Of a stretch of 64,000 bases of DNA, positions 43,269-51,763 are shown one piece after another; position 1 is the first letter of the stretch, and each line of letters begins with the position of its first letter. The stretch is from JACMNW01 sp043721855 (lineage in GTDB: Bacteria > Pseudomonadota > Alphaproteobacteria > Rhodobacterales > Rhodobacteraceae): positions 25,452 to 89,451 of the forward strand of contig JAYSPY010000129.1 of the NCBI GenBank assembly GCA_043721855.1, written 5' to 3'. Below the pieces are notes generated by a model. The model was given only the letters and a program-made list of their open reading frames with translations. It was not told where the DNA came from and searched no databases. The position numbers were made by a program, and so were the translations under genes.

Positions 43269-44227
43269 ACCATCACCCCCACCGCCTTGGCCCCACGTTC
43301 CGCCCGCAGGTTCCGGGCCAGCAGGTCCATGCAGGCCATGCGCACCGCCACGCCCATTTCGACCTGATCCTGAATGACAGAACGATTGATGTCGTCCGCC
43401 AGATCGCCGTCGATCTCCACCCCCCGGTTCATTGGCCCCGGGTGCATGACGATGGCGTCGGGTTTGGCGTGGGCGAGTTTCTCGGCATCGAGGCCGTAGC
43501 GGTGGTAGTATTCGCGCAAACTGGGGATAAAGCCGCCGTCCATCCGTTCCCGTTGCAGGCGCAGCATCATCACGACGTCGGCCCCTTCTAGCCCTGCGCG
43601 CATGTCGTCAAACACTTCGCAGCCGAATTCGTTCACGCCTGCGGGCATCAGGGTGGGCGGGCCGATCAGGCGGATGCGGTTTTCCATTTTTCCAAGCAGG
43701 ATCAGGTTACTGCGCGCCACGCGGGAATGGGCGATGTCGCCGCAGATGGCCACGGTCAGGCGCTGAATACGGCCCTTGGCGCGGCGGATGGTCAGGGCAT
43801 CCAGCAGGGCTTGGGTCGGGTGTTCGTGGCGACCGTCACCTGCATTCAGGACGGCGCAGTTGACCTTGCTGGCCAGCAGGTTGACCGCACCCGACGACGG
43901 GTGGCGCACGACCAGCAGGTCAGGGTGCATGGCGTTCAGGGTCAGCGCGGTGTCAATCAGGGTTTCGCCCTTTTTGACGCTTGAATGGGCGACGGACATG
44001 TTCATCACATCGGCGCCAAGGCGTTTACCGGCAAGCTCGAAACTCGCCTGCGTGCGGGTGGAGGATTCGAAGAACATGTTGATCTGCGTCATGCCGCCCA
44101 GCACATCGGCCTGTTTGACGGTGCGGCGGTTCAGATCGACGTATTTGTCGGACAGATCAAGAATGGTGCGAATTTCGTCGGGGGCGAGGTGTTCGATGCC
44201 AAGAAGATGACGGGCGCGGAAGGTCAT
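43265..44227 (-). CDS. pyrB: Aspartate carbamoyltransferase catalytic chain
   Basis: 320 residues. Pyrimidine biosynthesis step 2. The carbamoyl-phosphate site is FFESSTRTQASFELAGKRLG; HPTQALLDALTIRRAKGR and HPGPMNRGVEI are also present. No pyrI regulatory gene is nearby, in line with the PyrC'-associated ATCase class. First gene of pyrB - zinc-ribbon orf - small orf - pyrC - plsY. Confidence 0.97.
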   Translation of the reverse strand: MTFRARHLLGIEHLAPDEIRTILDLSDKYVDLNRRTVKQADVLGGMTQINMFFESSTRTQASFELAGKRLGADVMNMSVAHSSVKKGETLIDTALTLNAMHPDLLVVRHPSSGAVNLLASKVNCAVLNAGDGRHEHPTQALLDALTIRRAKGRIQRLTVAICGDIAHSRVARSNLILLGKMENRIRLIGPPTLMPAGVNEFGCEVFDDMRAGLEGADVVMMLRLQRERMDGGFIPSLREYYHRYGLDAEKLAHAKPDAIVMHPGPMNRGVEIDGDLADDINRSVIQDQVEMGVAVRMACMDLLARNLRAERGAKAVGVMV

Positions 44228-44328
44228 GGGCGGCTCCGGGTGGCACTAGGTTGGGGAGCTTATAGAAAGCCGGGGGCAATGGGGCAAGCCGGGTTGTTTG
44301 GCGGCCTTGGGGGGAATAGCGTCGCGTT

Positions 44329-45159
44329 ATGGGAATCGATCCGGCATATGAGGCACCTGAGGGTTGGCATGCGGCGCTGGCGGCGTTGGCGTGGCAGGTT
44401 GATCTGGGGGTTGGCGATGTGACCCTGGACGCGCCCGTCAATCGGTATGACTTGGTTGAGGCGGCGGCGGCCCAAGTTGAGGTGCAGGCGGTGGCTGTGA
44501 AGGCTGGGCCTGTTGTGATGGCGGCCCCTGTGGTGGCATCCGGCGAGGTGGCGGTTGCGGCGGCGCAGGCGGCTGCGAGTGGGGCGGCGACGTTGGAGGA
44601 ATTGCGCGCGGCACTGGCGGCGTATCCACATTGCGAAATCAAGCAGGGTGCGCGATCACTGGTGTTTGGCGATGGAAATCCGGGCGCACGGGTGTTGATT
44701 TTGGGCGAAGCGCCGGGATCAGAGGAAGACCGCGAGGGGCGGCCGTTCGTGGGGGCTGCGGGGCAGTTGCTGGACCGGATGTTTGCAGCCATTGGGTTAT
44801 CGCGCGGGGCGGATGATCCGGCGGAAGCGGTGTATATTACCAATGTGATGCCGTGGCGGCCACCGCAGAACCGCGATCCGTCGCTGGGTGAAATCGCCAT
44901 GATGCGGCCGTTTGTGCAGCGCCATATTGCGCTGGTGAACCCGGATGTGATTGTTTTGATGGGGAATACGCCCTGTCAGGCGATACTTGGCCAGCGCGGG
45001 ATATTGAAACTGCGCGGGGCGTGGGCAGAGGCGCTGGGCAAGCCGGTGCTGCCAATGGCGCATCCGGCCTATCTGTTGCGCAACCCGATTGCGAAACGTG
45101 AGGCCTGGGCGGATTTGCTGGCTTTGCGAGAAAGACTTGGGAAAGCCAGGTTGGCATGA
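44329..45159 (+). CDS. Uracil-DNA glycosylase, family 4-like
   Basis: 276 residues. A long Ala/Val-rich N-terminal ~95 residues precede the glycosylase domain: LILGEAPGSEEDREGRPFVG (motif A), YITNVMPWRPPQNRDPS, VIVLMGNTPCQAILG and MAHPAYLLRNP (motif B). Only two cysteines are present (PHCEIK and TPCQ), so the four-Cys [4Fe-4S] site of classical family 4 is not complete. The stop overlaps the lysE start (ATGA). Confidence 0.88.
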   Translation: MGIDPAYEAPEGWHAALAALAWQVDLGVGDVTLDAPVNRYDLVEAAAAQVEVQAVAVKAGPVVMAAPVVASGEVAVAAAQAAASGAATLEELRAALAAYPHCEIKQGARSLVFGDGNPGARVLILGEAPGSEEDREGRPFVGAAGQLLDRMFAAIGLSRGADDPAEAVYITNVMPWRPPQNRDPSLGEIAMMRPFVQRHIALVNPDVIVLMGNTPCQAILGQRGILKLRGAWAEALGKPVLPMAHPAYLLRNPIAKREAWADLLALRERLGKARLA

Positions 45160-45785
45160 CTTTTCCGGTGGATATGGTCACGTTGCTGACGTTCATTCCG
45201 GCGGCACTTGCGCTGAACCTGACGCCGGGGGCGGATATGATGTTTTGCTTGGGGCAAGGGATGCGGGGCGGCTGGCGGGCGGCGATTGCAGCGGATCTGG
45301 GGATTGTGCTGGGCGGGTTGGTACATGTGACGGTGGCAGGCCTTGGGTTGGGCGCGCTGGTGGCGCACTATCCGTGGCTGTTTGATGCAATCCGCTGGGT
45401 TGGGGTTGGATACTTGCTGTGGTTGGCTTGGGGGGCATTCACAGGGCAGGGGTTGGCGGCGGATGGCGTGCAGGTCAGGCCGGGGCGGGCGTTTTGGCAG
45501 GCTTTGGTGGTCAGTTTGACCAATCCGAAGGTCATTCTGTTTGTGCTGGCGTTTATTCCGCAGTTTGTAGACCCCGCGCGTGGGCCAGTGCTGGCGCAGT
45601 TTTTGGTGTTTGGCGCAGTTTTGTGCGTGGGCGGGCTGGTGATCAACGGGCTTGTGGGCGTGTTCGCGGGTGGGCTTGGCAGCAAGATGGTGCGGTCGCC
45701 TCGGTTGGCGCGGGGGCTGGGGTTGGCCAGTGGCGGTATATTTGCGGCGTTGGCGGTACGACTTGCCGTTATGCAGCGGGGGTGA
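45156..45785 (+). CDS. LysE family translocator
   Basis: 209 residues, about six hydrophobic segments. ALALNLTPGADMMFCLGQGM is the LysE/RhtB signature, and WRAAIAADLGIVLGGLVHVT and VVSLTNPKVILFVLAFIPQF follow the family pattern. Probably exports an amino acid or related metabolite. Coupled to the glycosylase by 4 bp; moaB starts 5 bp after it. Confidence 0.92.
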   Translation: MTFPVDMVTLLTFIPAALALNLTPGADMMFCLGQGMRGGWRAAIAADLGIVLGGLVHVTVAGLGLGALVAHYPWLFDAIRWVGVGYLLWLAWGAFTGQGLAADGVQVRPGRAFWQALVVSLTNPKVILFVLAFIPQFVDPARGPVLAQFLVFGAVLCVGGLVINGLVGVFAGGLGSKMVRSPRLARGLGLASGGIFAALAVRLAVMQRG

Positions 45786-45789
45786 TGGC

Positions 45790-46332
45790 GTGAGCCGGAT
45801 AGATGAGACTGCGGAATTCATTCCAGTGCGGATTGCTGTGCTGACGGTATCGGACACGCGGTCGCCTGTAGATGACAAGTCTGGCGATACGCTGGTTGAT
45901 CGGTTGACCGGGGCCGGGCATCTGTTGGCCGCGCGGGGCATCGTGCGTGATGACCGGGGGGTGATTGCGGCGCAGCTTCGGGCTTGGATTTCCGATGCTG
46001 GCGTGGATGTGATCCTGACCACGGGCGGCACGGGCCTGACCGGGCGCGATGTGACGGTGGAAGCGCACCGCGATGTCTATGAGAAGGAAATCGAGGCGTT
46101 TGGGACGGTCTTCACGATAGTCTCGATGCAGAAAATTGGCACCTCAGCCGTGCAAAGCCGGGCGTGCGGCGGTGTGGCGGGGGGCACGTATCTGTTTGCG
46201 CTGCCCGGTAGCCCCGGCGCCTGCCGCGATGCATGGGATGAGATTTTGGTGCGTCAATTCGATTATCGCCACAGGCCCTGCAATTTTGTGGAAATCATGC
46301 CACGGCTGGAAGAGCATAAACGGCGCAAGTGA
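45790..46332 (+). CDS. moaB: Molybdenum cofactor biosynthesis protein B
   Basis: 180 residues from a GTG just after the lysE stop. MoaB/MogA fold: VRIAVLTVSDTRSPVDDKSG, VILTTGGTGLTGRDVTVEA and LFALPGSPGACRDAWDEIL. It adenylates or binds molybdopterin. The closing NFVEIMPRLEEHK is typical of MoaB. Confidence 0.94.
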   Translation: MSRIDETAEFIPVRIAVLTVSDTRSPVDDKSGDTLVDRLTGAGHLLAARGIVRDDRGVIAAQLRAWISDAGVDVILTTGGTGLTGRDVTVEAHRDVYEKEIEAFGTVFTIVSMQKIGTSAVQSRACGGVAGGTYLFALPGSPGACRDAWDEILVRQFDYRHRPCNFVEIMPRLEEHKRRK

Positions 46333-46340
46333 CCCGGTCT

Positions 46341-47165
46341 TTACGACGCGGGGCAGCCGTTAATCTCGACTGCGGCATTGCCTGCTAAAATGGTGAGTTT
46401 GATCTTTGAACGGTCCAGCGCAAAGGGCGTACCGGTCGGCCCGACCATATCGGTGATTGAGATAAGCGTGCCACCTTCGCGGATGGTTTTAGCCTCCGCC
46501 ACCCAGATATCGGGCTGACCGGTCTCAAACGCGACGGTTTCGGTTGGGCCAAGCGGGGGCATCTGCAAAGTAGCGGTGATCTGCATGCCGTCTGCAATGG
46601 GGCCTACGGCGCAGGCAACCGACGCGAGGCCCGAAGTTGCAGCCTCTTTGGGTTGGGCGGCGAGCGCTTTTTGGATGCTGGCATCGGGTGCGCCCGGCCC
46701 GTTCAAATCTGCGGTCAGATCGATCGAGGCGGGCAAGCAGATGTCTTTACAAATGCCAAGCTCGACCGATGCATGCAAGCGCACGGGTTTTGTGGGATCA
46801 AGGGCGGTGACTTCAAGCGGCAGGGTGACAGCGTCATGATATCCGATGGATTGGATGCCGTTGGTCTGGAACACGGCTGGGGTCGGCCAATGCACGCGCA
46901 CGGATTTCAGGTTTTGCGACCCGGACCAGTTGAAAAGCGGGGGGATGCCCGCCTCGCCGGGGCTGCGCCAATAGGTTTTCCAACCCGGGGCAAGGGTCAA
47001 CTGCAAGCCCGCCATGTGGCTGCCTGATTCTGTTTGCCAACCGGGCAGCAGGACGGCATCAAGCATTTCGTTCTGCTGGCCGGTTTGCGCAAAACCGGGC
47101 GCGGCAAGCACAGTCAGGCATGTGACAAGCACAGTCACGCATGTGATAAAGGCGGCTCTGATCAT
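46341..47165 (-). CDS. Periplasmic protein with DsbD N-terminal-like domain
   Basis: 274 residues with a signal peptide (FITCVTVLVTCLTVLAAPGF). The body resembles the DsbD alpha / thiol:disulfide interchange N-terminal domain: GLQLTLAPGWKTYWRSPGEA, FNWSGSQNLKSVRVHWPTP and ELGICKDICLPASIDL with a CxxxC pair. The membrane and thioredoxin domains of DsbD are absent, so it would be a stand-alone reductant-accepting periplasmic protein. Its partner is not in the window. Confidence 0.87.
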   Translation of the reverse strand: MIRAAFITCVTVLVTCLTVLAAPGFAQTGQQNEMLDAVLLPGWQTESGSHMAGLQLTLAPGWKTYWRSPGEAGIPPLFNWSGSQNLKSVRVHWPTPAVFQTNGIQSIGYHDAVTLPLEVTALDPTKPVRLHASVELGICKDICLPASIDLTADLNGPGAPDASIQKALAAQPKEAATSGLASVACAVGPIADGMQITATLQMPPLGPTETVAFETGQPDIWVAEAKTIREGGTLISITDMVGPTGTPFALDRSKIKLTILAGNAAVEINGCPAS

Positions 47166-47301
47166 TCCGCCATCTTAGACGCGGCGGTGCAATTGGAAAA
47201 GTCACTTTCCGGCGACAAACAGTTTACCAAAGCAGTCAACGCTTGAGACGGGCCCCCAGATTGCGCATGTTGTGCGTGGGACATGCGGCACGGGTGATGC
47301 A

Positions 47302-47874
47302 ATGGATCTTGGTGGACAAATATTGATTGCAATGCCGGGGTTGGCGGATGCCCGGTTTGACCATTCGGTTATTCTTGTCTGTGCACATTCGGGCGATGGC
47401 GCGATGGGATTGATCATCAACAAGCCAGTGCCGGATCTGAGCTTTGACAGTTTGATTGACCAACTATCCATTCCCAAGGGCGAGGTTGGTCCGAAGCGGA
47501 ATGCCGGGCGCGAGATACGGGTGCATCAGGGTGGGCCGGTGGAACGGTCGCGCGGGTTTGTGCTGCATTCGCGCGATTGGCAGGCGGGACGCGCCACGAT
47601 GCAAATTGCGGGGCTTTACGGTATGACCGCAACTTTGGATATACTGGAGGCTTTAGCGAACGGGGCGGGGCCTCAGTCGGCGCTGTTGGCGCTGGGCTAT
47701 TCTGGCTGGGGGCCGGGGCAGTTGGAGGCAGAGATTGGCCGCAATGATTGGCTGACCGCGGAAGCGTCTGCCGAGTTGATATTTTCAGCCGATGACGGCG
47801 GAAAGTGGTCTGGCGCGCTGCGCAGCATGGGGATTGATCCGGTGGCGCTGTCGTCAGTGTCTGGGCGAGCATAG
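47302..47874 (+). CDS. YqgE/AlgH family protein
   Basis: 190 residues of DUF179. ILIAMPGLADARFDHSVILV, GDGAMGLIINKPVPDL and VHQGGPVERSRGFVLHS are typical. Function unresolved; the AlgH name comes from an alginate regulation study in Pseudomonas. ATG 47302 (MDLGGQILIAMPGL) is the family start. Confidence 0.93.
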   Translation: MDLGGQILIAMPGLADARFDHSVILVCAHSGDGAMGLIINKPVPDLSFDSLIDQLSIPKGEVGPKRNAGREIRVHQGGPVERSRGFVLHSRDWQAGRATMQIAGLYGMTATLDILEALANGAGPQSALLALGYSGWGPGQLEAEIGRNDWLTAEASAELIFSADDGGKWSGALRSMGIDPVALSSVSGRA

Positions 47875-47897
47875 ATTTATAAGGGGAATTCCAGGAC

Positions 47898-47917
47898 GAA
47901 TTTTTGAGAAAAAATTC
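47898..47917. repeat. AT-rich palindrome family, copy D
   Basis: GAATTTTT (47898-47905), loop GAGA, AAAAATTC (47910-47917). It lies between the convergent yqgE and aldehyde dehydrogenase stops, 40 bp before a copy of the second repeat family. Confidence 0.7.
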
Positions 47918-47957
47918 GGGGGCGGGTTGGACAGGCTTATGCCTTCGTCAAATGCAT

Positions 47958-47993
47958 GGCCTCCGGCGGGGATATTTGGGCCGAACTGAAATG
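47958..47993 (+). repeat. Dispersed CCTCCGGCGGGGATATTT element, copy 2
   Basis: GGCCTCCGGCGGGGATATTT followed by GGGCCGAACTGAAATGGG. CCTCCGGCGGGGATATTT is identical to the copy at 61349. It directly precedes the stop of the convergent aldehyde dehydrogenase gene. Confidence 0.8.
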
Positions 47994-47995
47994 GG

Positions 47996-50338
47996 TCATT
48001 CGCCGTAGGGGATCCAGATGGTTTTTACTTCGGTCGCTTGGCGCAGGAAGGGTTGGCCTTCGCCTGTGGGGCCAAACCAATCGCGGGCTTTGCCGTGGTT
48101 CACCCATGTGCGCTTGATGTTGCTGGCGGCTTCGCGCTCGATTGTGGCGGATAGGTTGGTGGAGCTGAAGCACCAGACGCTATCCACATCCATATGGCCT
48201 GCGAGGGGTTTGGCGAGATCAGCGTGGGGGCCGGTGACGATATTGACCACTCCAGCTGGAAGGTCGGAGGTTTCCAAGACTTGGTAGAAATCGGTGGCGG
48301 CCAGCGGGAATGGGTCGGATGGCACCAAGACGCAGGTGTTGCCCATGGCGATGGCGGGGGCCATCAGCGAGATGAGGCCGAGAAGCGGGGCATCGTCGGA
48401 GCAGATTGCACCGATGACGCCGCAAGGTTCGTTCATCGCAAGCGCCACGCCACGGATGGGGACGGATTTGGCGGCACCGTCGAATTTGTCGGCCCAGGCG
48501 GCATAGGTGAAAAGGCGGGAAATTGCGGCCTCAACTTCGTCGTGCCCCGGTTTTCCGGTAAGGTCCTGGAGGCGCTGGGCGAATTCGCGGGCGCGGGCGG
48601 AGAGGTTTTCGGCAATGTAGTAAAGGATTTGCGCGCGGGCGTGGGCGGTGGTTTTGGCCCAGCCTTTGGCGGCATGGGCGGCCTCGACCGCGTTGCGGAT
48701 GTCTTTGCGGTTGCCTAGCCCCGTGTGGCCCAGAAGTTTGCCCTTGGCGGACCAGACGGCGCGGGAATAGCCGCCATCGGGGCGCGCTTGTTTGCCGCCG
48801 ATGAACAGCTTGGCGGTGCGGTCGAGACCGGAGGTTTCAGGGGTCGCGGGTTCGGTGAAGGCGGTGATGGGTTTAAGGGGTTTCGCGGTGGCGGCGGGTT
48901 TCAGGTAGGCAGCCAAGCCTTCCCAGCCGCCTTCGCGCCCGAAGCCGGATTCGCGCACGCCGCCAAAGCCTGCGGCGGCGTCGAACAGGTTGGTGGCGTT
49001 GACCCAGACCACGCCGGATTTGATTTTGGGGGCAACGTCCAACGCGAGGTTGATGTTTTCTGTCCACACCGTGGCGGCAAGGCCGTAGCGGGTGTTGTTG
49101 GCCAATTCCACCGCCTCGGTCGGCGTGCGGAAGGTCATGGAGACGAGGACCGGGCCAAAGATTTCTTCCTGCATCAGGGTGGAGGCGGAGCCGAGCCCGG
49201 TGATCAGGGTGGGGGGGTAGTAGCAGCCCGCTGGCAGCGGGGTGGCGGCGGTGTAATGGTCGCCTTCGGGGTTGGCTTGGATCAGGGCGGTGATGTTGGC
49301 CAGTTGGACAGGGTCCACCACTGCGCCGACGTCGATGCATTTATCCAAGGGGTCGCCGATGCGTAACCCATCCATCCGGCGTTTGAGTTTTTCATAGAAA
49401 CGCGGCGCTATGCCTTCTTGGACCAAAAGGCGGGAACCGGCGCAGCAGACCTCGCCCTGATTGAACCAGATGGCATCAACGAGGCCTTCGACGGCGCTGT
49501 CAAGATCGGCATCATCAAACACGATGTAGGGGGATTTGCCGCCGAGTTCCAAGGTGAGGGCTTTGCCGGTGCCTGCGGTGGCGGCACGGATTTTGCGGCC
49601 AACGGCGGTGGAGCCGGTGAAGGCGATTTTGTTGATGCCTTCGTGGTTGACGATGATCTCGCCCGTCGATCCATCGCCGGTGACGATGTTTAGCACACCT
49701 TTTGGCAGGCCAGCCTCGCGGGTGAGGTCGGCGAACAGGAGTGCTGTGAGGGGGGTATATTCGGCGGGTTTCAGGACCACAGTGTTGCCTGCGGCCAGCG
49801 CGGGGGCGACTTTCCATGCCAGCATGAGGAGCGGGAAGTTCCACGGGATCACCGCGCCGCAGACGCCGAGCGGGGCCGTGTCGGGCAGTTCTGAGGGGAG
49901 GAGTTGGGCGAGACCTGCATGGTAGTAAAAGTGGCGCGCGACGAGCGGGATGTCGATATCGCGGGCCTCGCGGATGGGTTTGCCATTGTCGAGGGTTTCC
50001 AGAACCGCGAACAGGCGGGAGTGTTTCTGGACCATCCGGGCGAGGGCGTAGAGGTGTTTGGCGCGCTGATGTGCAGTCAGACGCGCCCATTTCGGTTGCG
50101 CGCGGCGGGCGGCGGATACGGCGGCATCAACATGGGCTTGGGTGCCCAAGGTGACATCGGCGAGTTTTGCCCCGGTGGCGGGGTTCGATGTGGCAAAGGT
50201 GTCACCGGGGGCGGTGAAAGAGCCGTCGATGAAATGGCCGAATGTGGCCTTGTGTTTGGCGATCCATGCCAGTGCTTCGGCGCTGGATTCGGGGGCGGGG
50301 CCGTAGGACATGGTGTCGAAGATTTCCTTGATCGTCAC
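47996..50338 (-). CDS. Bimodular aldehyde dehydrogenase
   Basis: 780 residues, two aldehyde-dehydrogenase modules. The N-terminal module (~1-490) is complete: IPWNFPLLMLAWKVAPALAA, FTGSTAVGRKIR, LELGGKSPYIVFDDADLD (Glu) and NQGEVCCAGSRLLVQ (catalytic Cys). The second (~510-780) keeps the fold (ARAQILYYIAENLSARAREF, GVIGAICSDDAPLLGLISLM) but the catalytic Cys motif is not found, so it is probably structural. Located after deoC on the same strand; oxidation of acetaldehyde or a deoxyribose-derived aldehyde is inferred. Confidence 0.88.
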   Translation of the reverse strand: MTIKEIFDTMSYGPAPESSAEALAWIAKHKATFGHFIDGSFTAPGDTFATSNPATGAKLADVTLGTQAHVDAAVSAARRAQPKWARLTAHQRAKHLYALARMVQKHSRLFAVLETLDNGKPIREARDIDIPLVARHFYYHAGLAQLLPSELPDTAPLGVCGAVIPWNFPLLMLAWKVAPALAAGNTVVLKPAEYTPLTALLFADLTREAGLPKGVLNIVTGDGSTGEIIVNHEGINKIAFTGSTAVGRKIRAATAGTGKALTLELGGKSPYIVFDDADLDSAVEGLVDAIWFNQGEVCCAGSRLLVQEGIAPRFYEKLKRRMDGLRIGDPLDKCIDVGAVVDPVQLANITALIQANPEGDHYTAATPLPAGCYYPPTLITGLGSASTLMQEEIFGPVLVSMTFRTPTEAVELANNTRYGLAATVWTENINLALDVAPKIKSGVVWVNATNLFDAAAGFGGVRESGFGREGGWEGLAAYLKPAATAKPLKPITAFTEPATPETSGLDRTAKLFIGGKQARPDGGYSRAVWSAKGKLLGHTGLGNRKDIRNAVEAAHAAKGWAKTTAHARAQILYYIAENLSARAREFAQRLQDLTGKPGHDEVEAAISRLFTYAAWADKFDGAAKSVPIRGVALAMNEPCGVIGAICSDDAPLLGLISLMAPAIAMGNTCVLVPSDPFPLAATDFYQVLETSDLPAGVVNIVTGPHADLAKPLAGHMDVDSVWCFSSTNLSATIEREAASNIKRTWVNHGKARDWFGPTGEGQPFLRQATEVKTIWIPYGE

Positions 50339-50392
50339 GGCCTTTGTCCTTTGTCGTCGAAGTCGGGAGTTAAACTGTCAGAATTGGCGGCT

Positions 50393-50499
50393 CCCCTCCC
50401 CTTGGTGGGGAGGGGTAGGGGGTGGGGGGATATGTGCGAGACGCTACCCCACGCTGAACTGCCCCCCCACCCCAACCCTCCCCCACGCGGGGGGAGGGG
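50393..50499. repeat. Pair of inverted GC-rich hairpin repeats between ALDH and deoC
   Basis: Unit 1 begins CCCCTCCCCTTGGTGGGGAG at 50393 and continues into a G-rich tail to about 50430. Unit 2 (about 50461-50499) is its inverted copy, with hairpin CCCTCCCCCACGCGGGGGGA. About 30 bp of ordinary sequence separate them. It resembles known alphaproteobacterial C/G-rich palindromic repeats. Confidence 0.7.
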
Positions 50500-50538
50500 G
50501 GCGATGGTTCTATAGAGGTGGTTATTGCACGTCATGGA

Positions 50539-51534
50539 TCAGCCCATCGCATGGCGGTTGGCGGCGGAATAGTGGCCGGTCAGGTGGTGTTCCAACTGGC
50601 GTTCAATATCGCCCAGCAAGGAGGATGCGCCAAAGCGGAACAGATCGGGTTGCAGCCATGGCAGGCCAAGTTCATCTTTCATCATCGACAGGTAAACCAA
50701 TGCGTCTTTGGCTTTGGCGATGCCGCCTGCGGGTTTGTAGCCGACTTTTATTCCCGTGCGATCCTGGTAATCGCGGATGGCGCGGATCATGGTCAGGGTG
50801 ACGGGCAGGGTGGCGTTGACGGGTTCTTTGCCGGTCGAGGTTTTGATGAAATCGGCCCCGGCCATCATGCAGATCAGCGATGCGCGGGCGACGTTGCGCA
50901 GGGTGCCCAGCTCGCCGGTGGCAAGAATGGCTTTGACGTGGGCAGGCCCGCAAGCGGCGCGCATCTGTTGCATTTCGTCATACAGCGCTTGCCAGTTTTG
51001 CGTCAGCACATGGCGGCGGGAAATGACGATGTCAATCTCCGCAGCCCCGGCGGCGACGCTTTCGCCGATTTCGGCCAAGCGCAGGTGCAGCGGCGACAGG
51101 CCAGCGGGGAAACCGGTGGAGACGGCGGCGACGGGGATATTTGATCCTTCCAGCGCACGAACCGCGGTTTCCACCATATCGTGGTAGACACAGACCGCCC
51201 CGGTGGTGAGGCCGGTCATGCCCAGTTTTTCAAGGATCCCGGCGCTGACGGGTTGGCGCGCTTTGGCACACAGGCGCTGCACGCGGCCAGCGGTATCATC
51301 GCCCGACAGGGTGGTAAGATCGATCAGGCTGATGGCTTTGCACAGCCACGCGGCTTGGTAGTCTTTCTTGACAGAACGGCGGCCCGGCAGGGTGGCGGCG
51401 CGGCGTTCAATGGCGGAAGTGTTGGCCTGCACAGATGCCACCCAATCCAGATCAAGCGGCATGCCTGCGTTGCGCGGATGTGCAACCTGCGGCAAAAGAT
51501 GCGTTTGTGGCGGGGTGGCGTGATCGGTTAACAC
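50539..51534 (-). CDS. deoC: Deoxyribose-phosphate aldolase
   Basis: About 331 residues. Cleaves 2-deoxyribose-5-phosphate to glyceraldehyde-3-phosphate and acetaldehyde. Schiff-base Lys motifs are clear: GPAHVKAILATGELGT, GADFIKTSTGKEPVNATLPV and GIKVGYKPAGGIAKAKDAL. The GTG at 51534 is preferred since GGAGAA lies 6 nt upstream and conserved sequence begins after it. Reading farther upstream runs through four ATG-initial 15-bp repeats, which are more likely leader. Confidence 0.92.
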   Translation of the reverse strand: MLTDHATPPQTHLLPQVAHPRNAGMPLDLDWVASVQANTSAIERRAATLPGRRSVKKDYQAAWLCKAISLIDLTTLSGDDTAGRVQRLCAKARQPVSAGILEKLGMTGLTTGAVCVYHDMVETAVRALEGSNIPVAAVSTGFPAGLSPLHLRLAEIGESVAAGAAEIDIVISRRHVLTQNWQALYDEMQQMRAACGPAHVKAILATGELGTLRNVARASLICMMAGADFIKTSTGKEPVNATLPVTLTMIRAIRDYQDRTGIKVGYKPAGGIAKAKDALVYLSMMKDELGLPWLQPDLFRFGASSLLGDIERQLEHHLTGHYSAANRHAMG

Positions 51535-51558
51535 GGAAGCTTCTCCGACAGCGGTGAC

Positions 51559-51618
51559 GGTGTAAGTGCGCATGGGGCAAGCGCGCATGATGCAAGTGCG
51601 CATGGGGCAAGGTCGCAT
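51559..51618 (-). repeat. Four 15-bp tandem repeats upstream of deoC
   Basis: On the minus strand four units begin ATGCGA or ATGCGC (51618, 51603, 51588, 51573), each close to ATGCGCACTTGCCCC, with the last degenerate. Each unit is open in the deoC frame, so there are four extra in-frame Met codons 25-84 bp before the chosen start. Confidence 0.85.
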
Positions 51619-51763
51619 GGCCGGGGCAGTTTGTGCAAGGGGCTGGCGGATCGGGGCGGCGTCTGTTTGACCAAGTGATAAAAATTGTGCGGCTTTCACT
51701 TTTGGCGGCCAATCGGTAGAGTGCAGCGGCCTTTTAGGGCACGCAAACCACGGGAGAGCGGCC

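Noticed and set aside
51128..51142. Further GGGGATATTT match resembling the dispersed element
   Set aside because: It lies inside deoC in a conserved stretch (SNIPVAA) and lacks the CCTCCGGCGG part, so it is a chance match.
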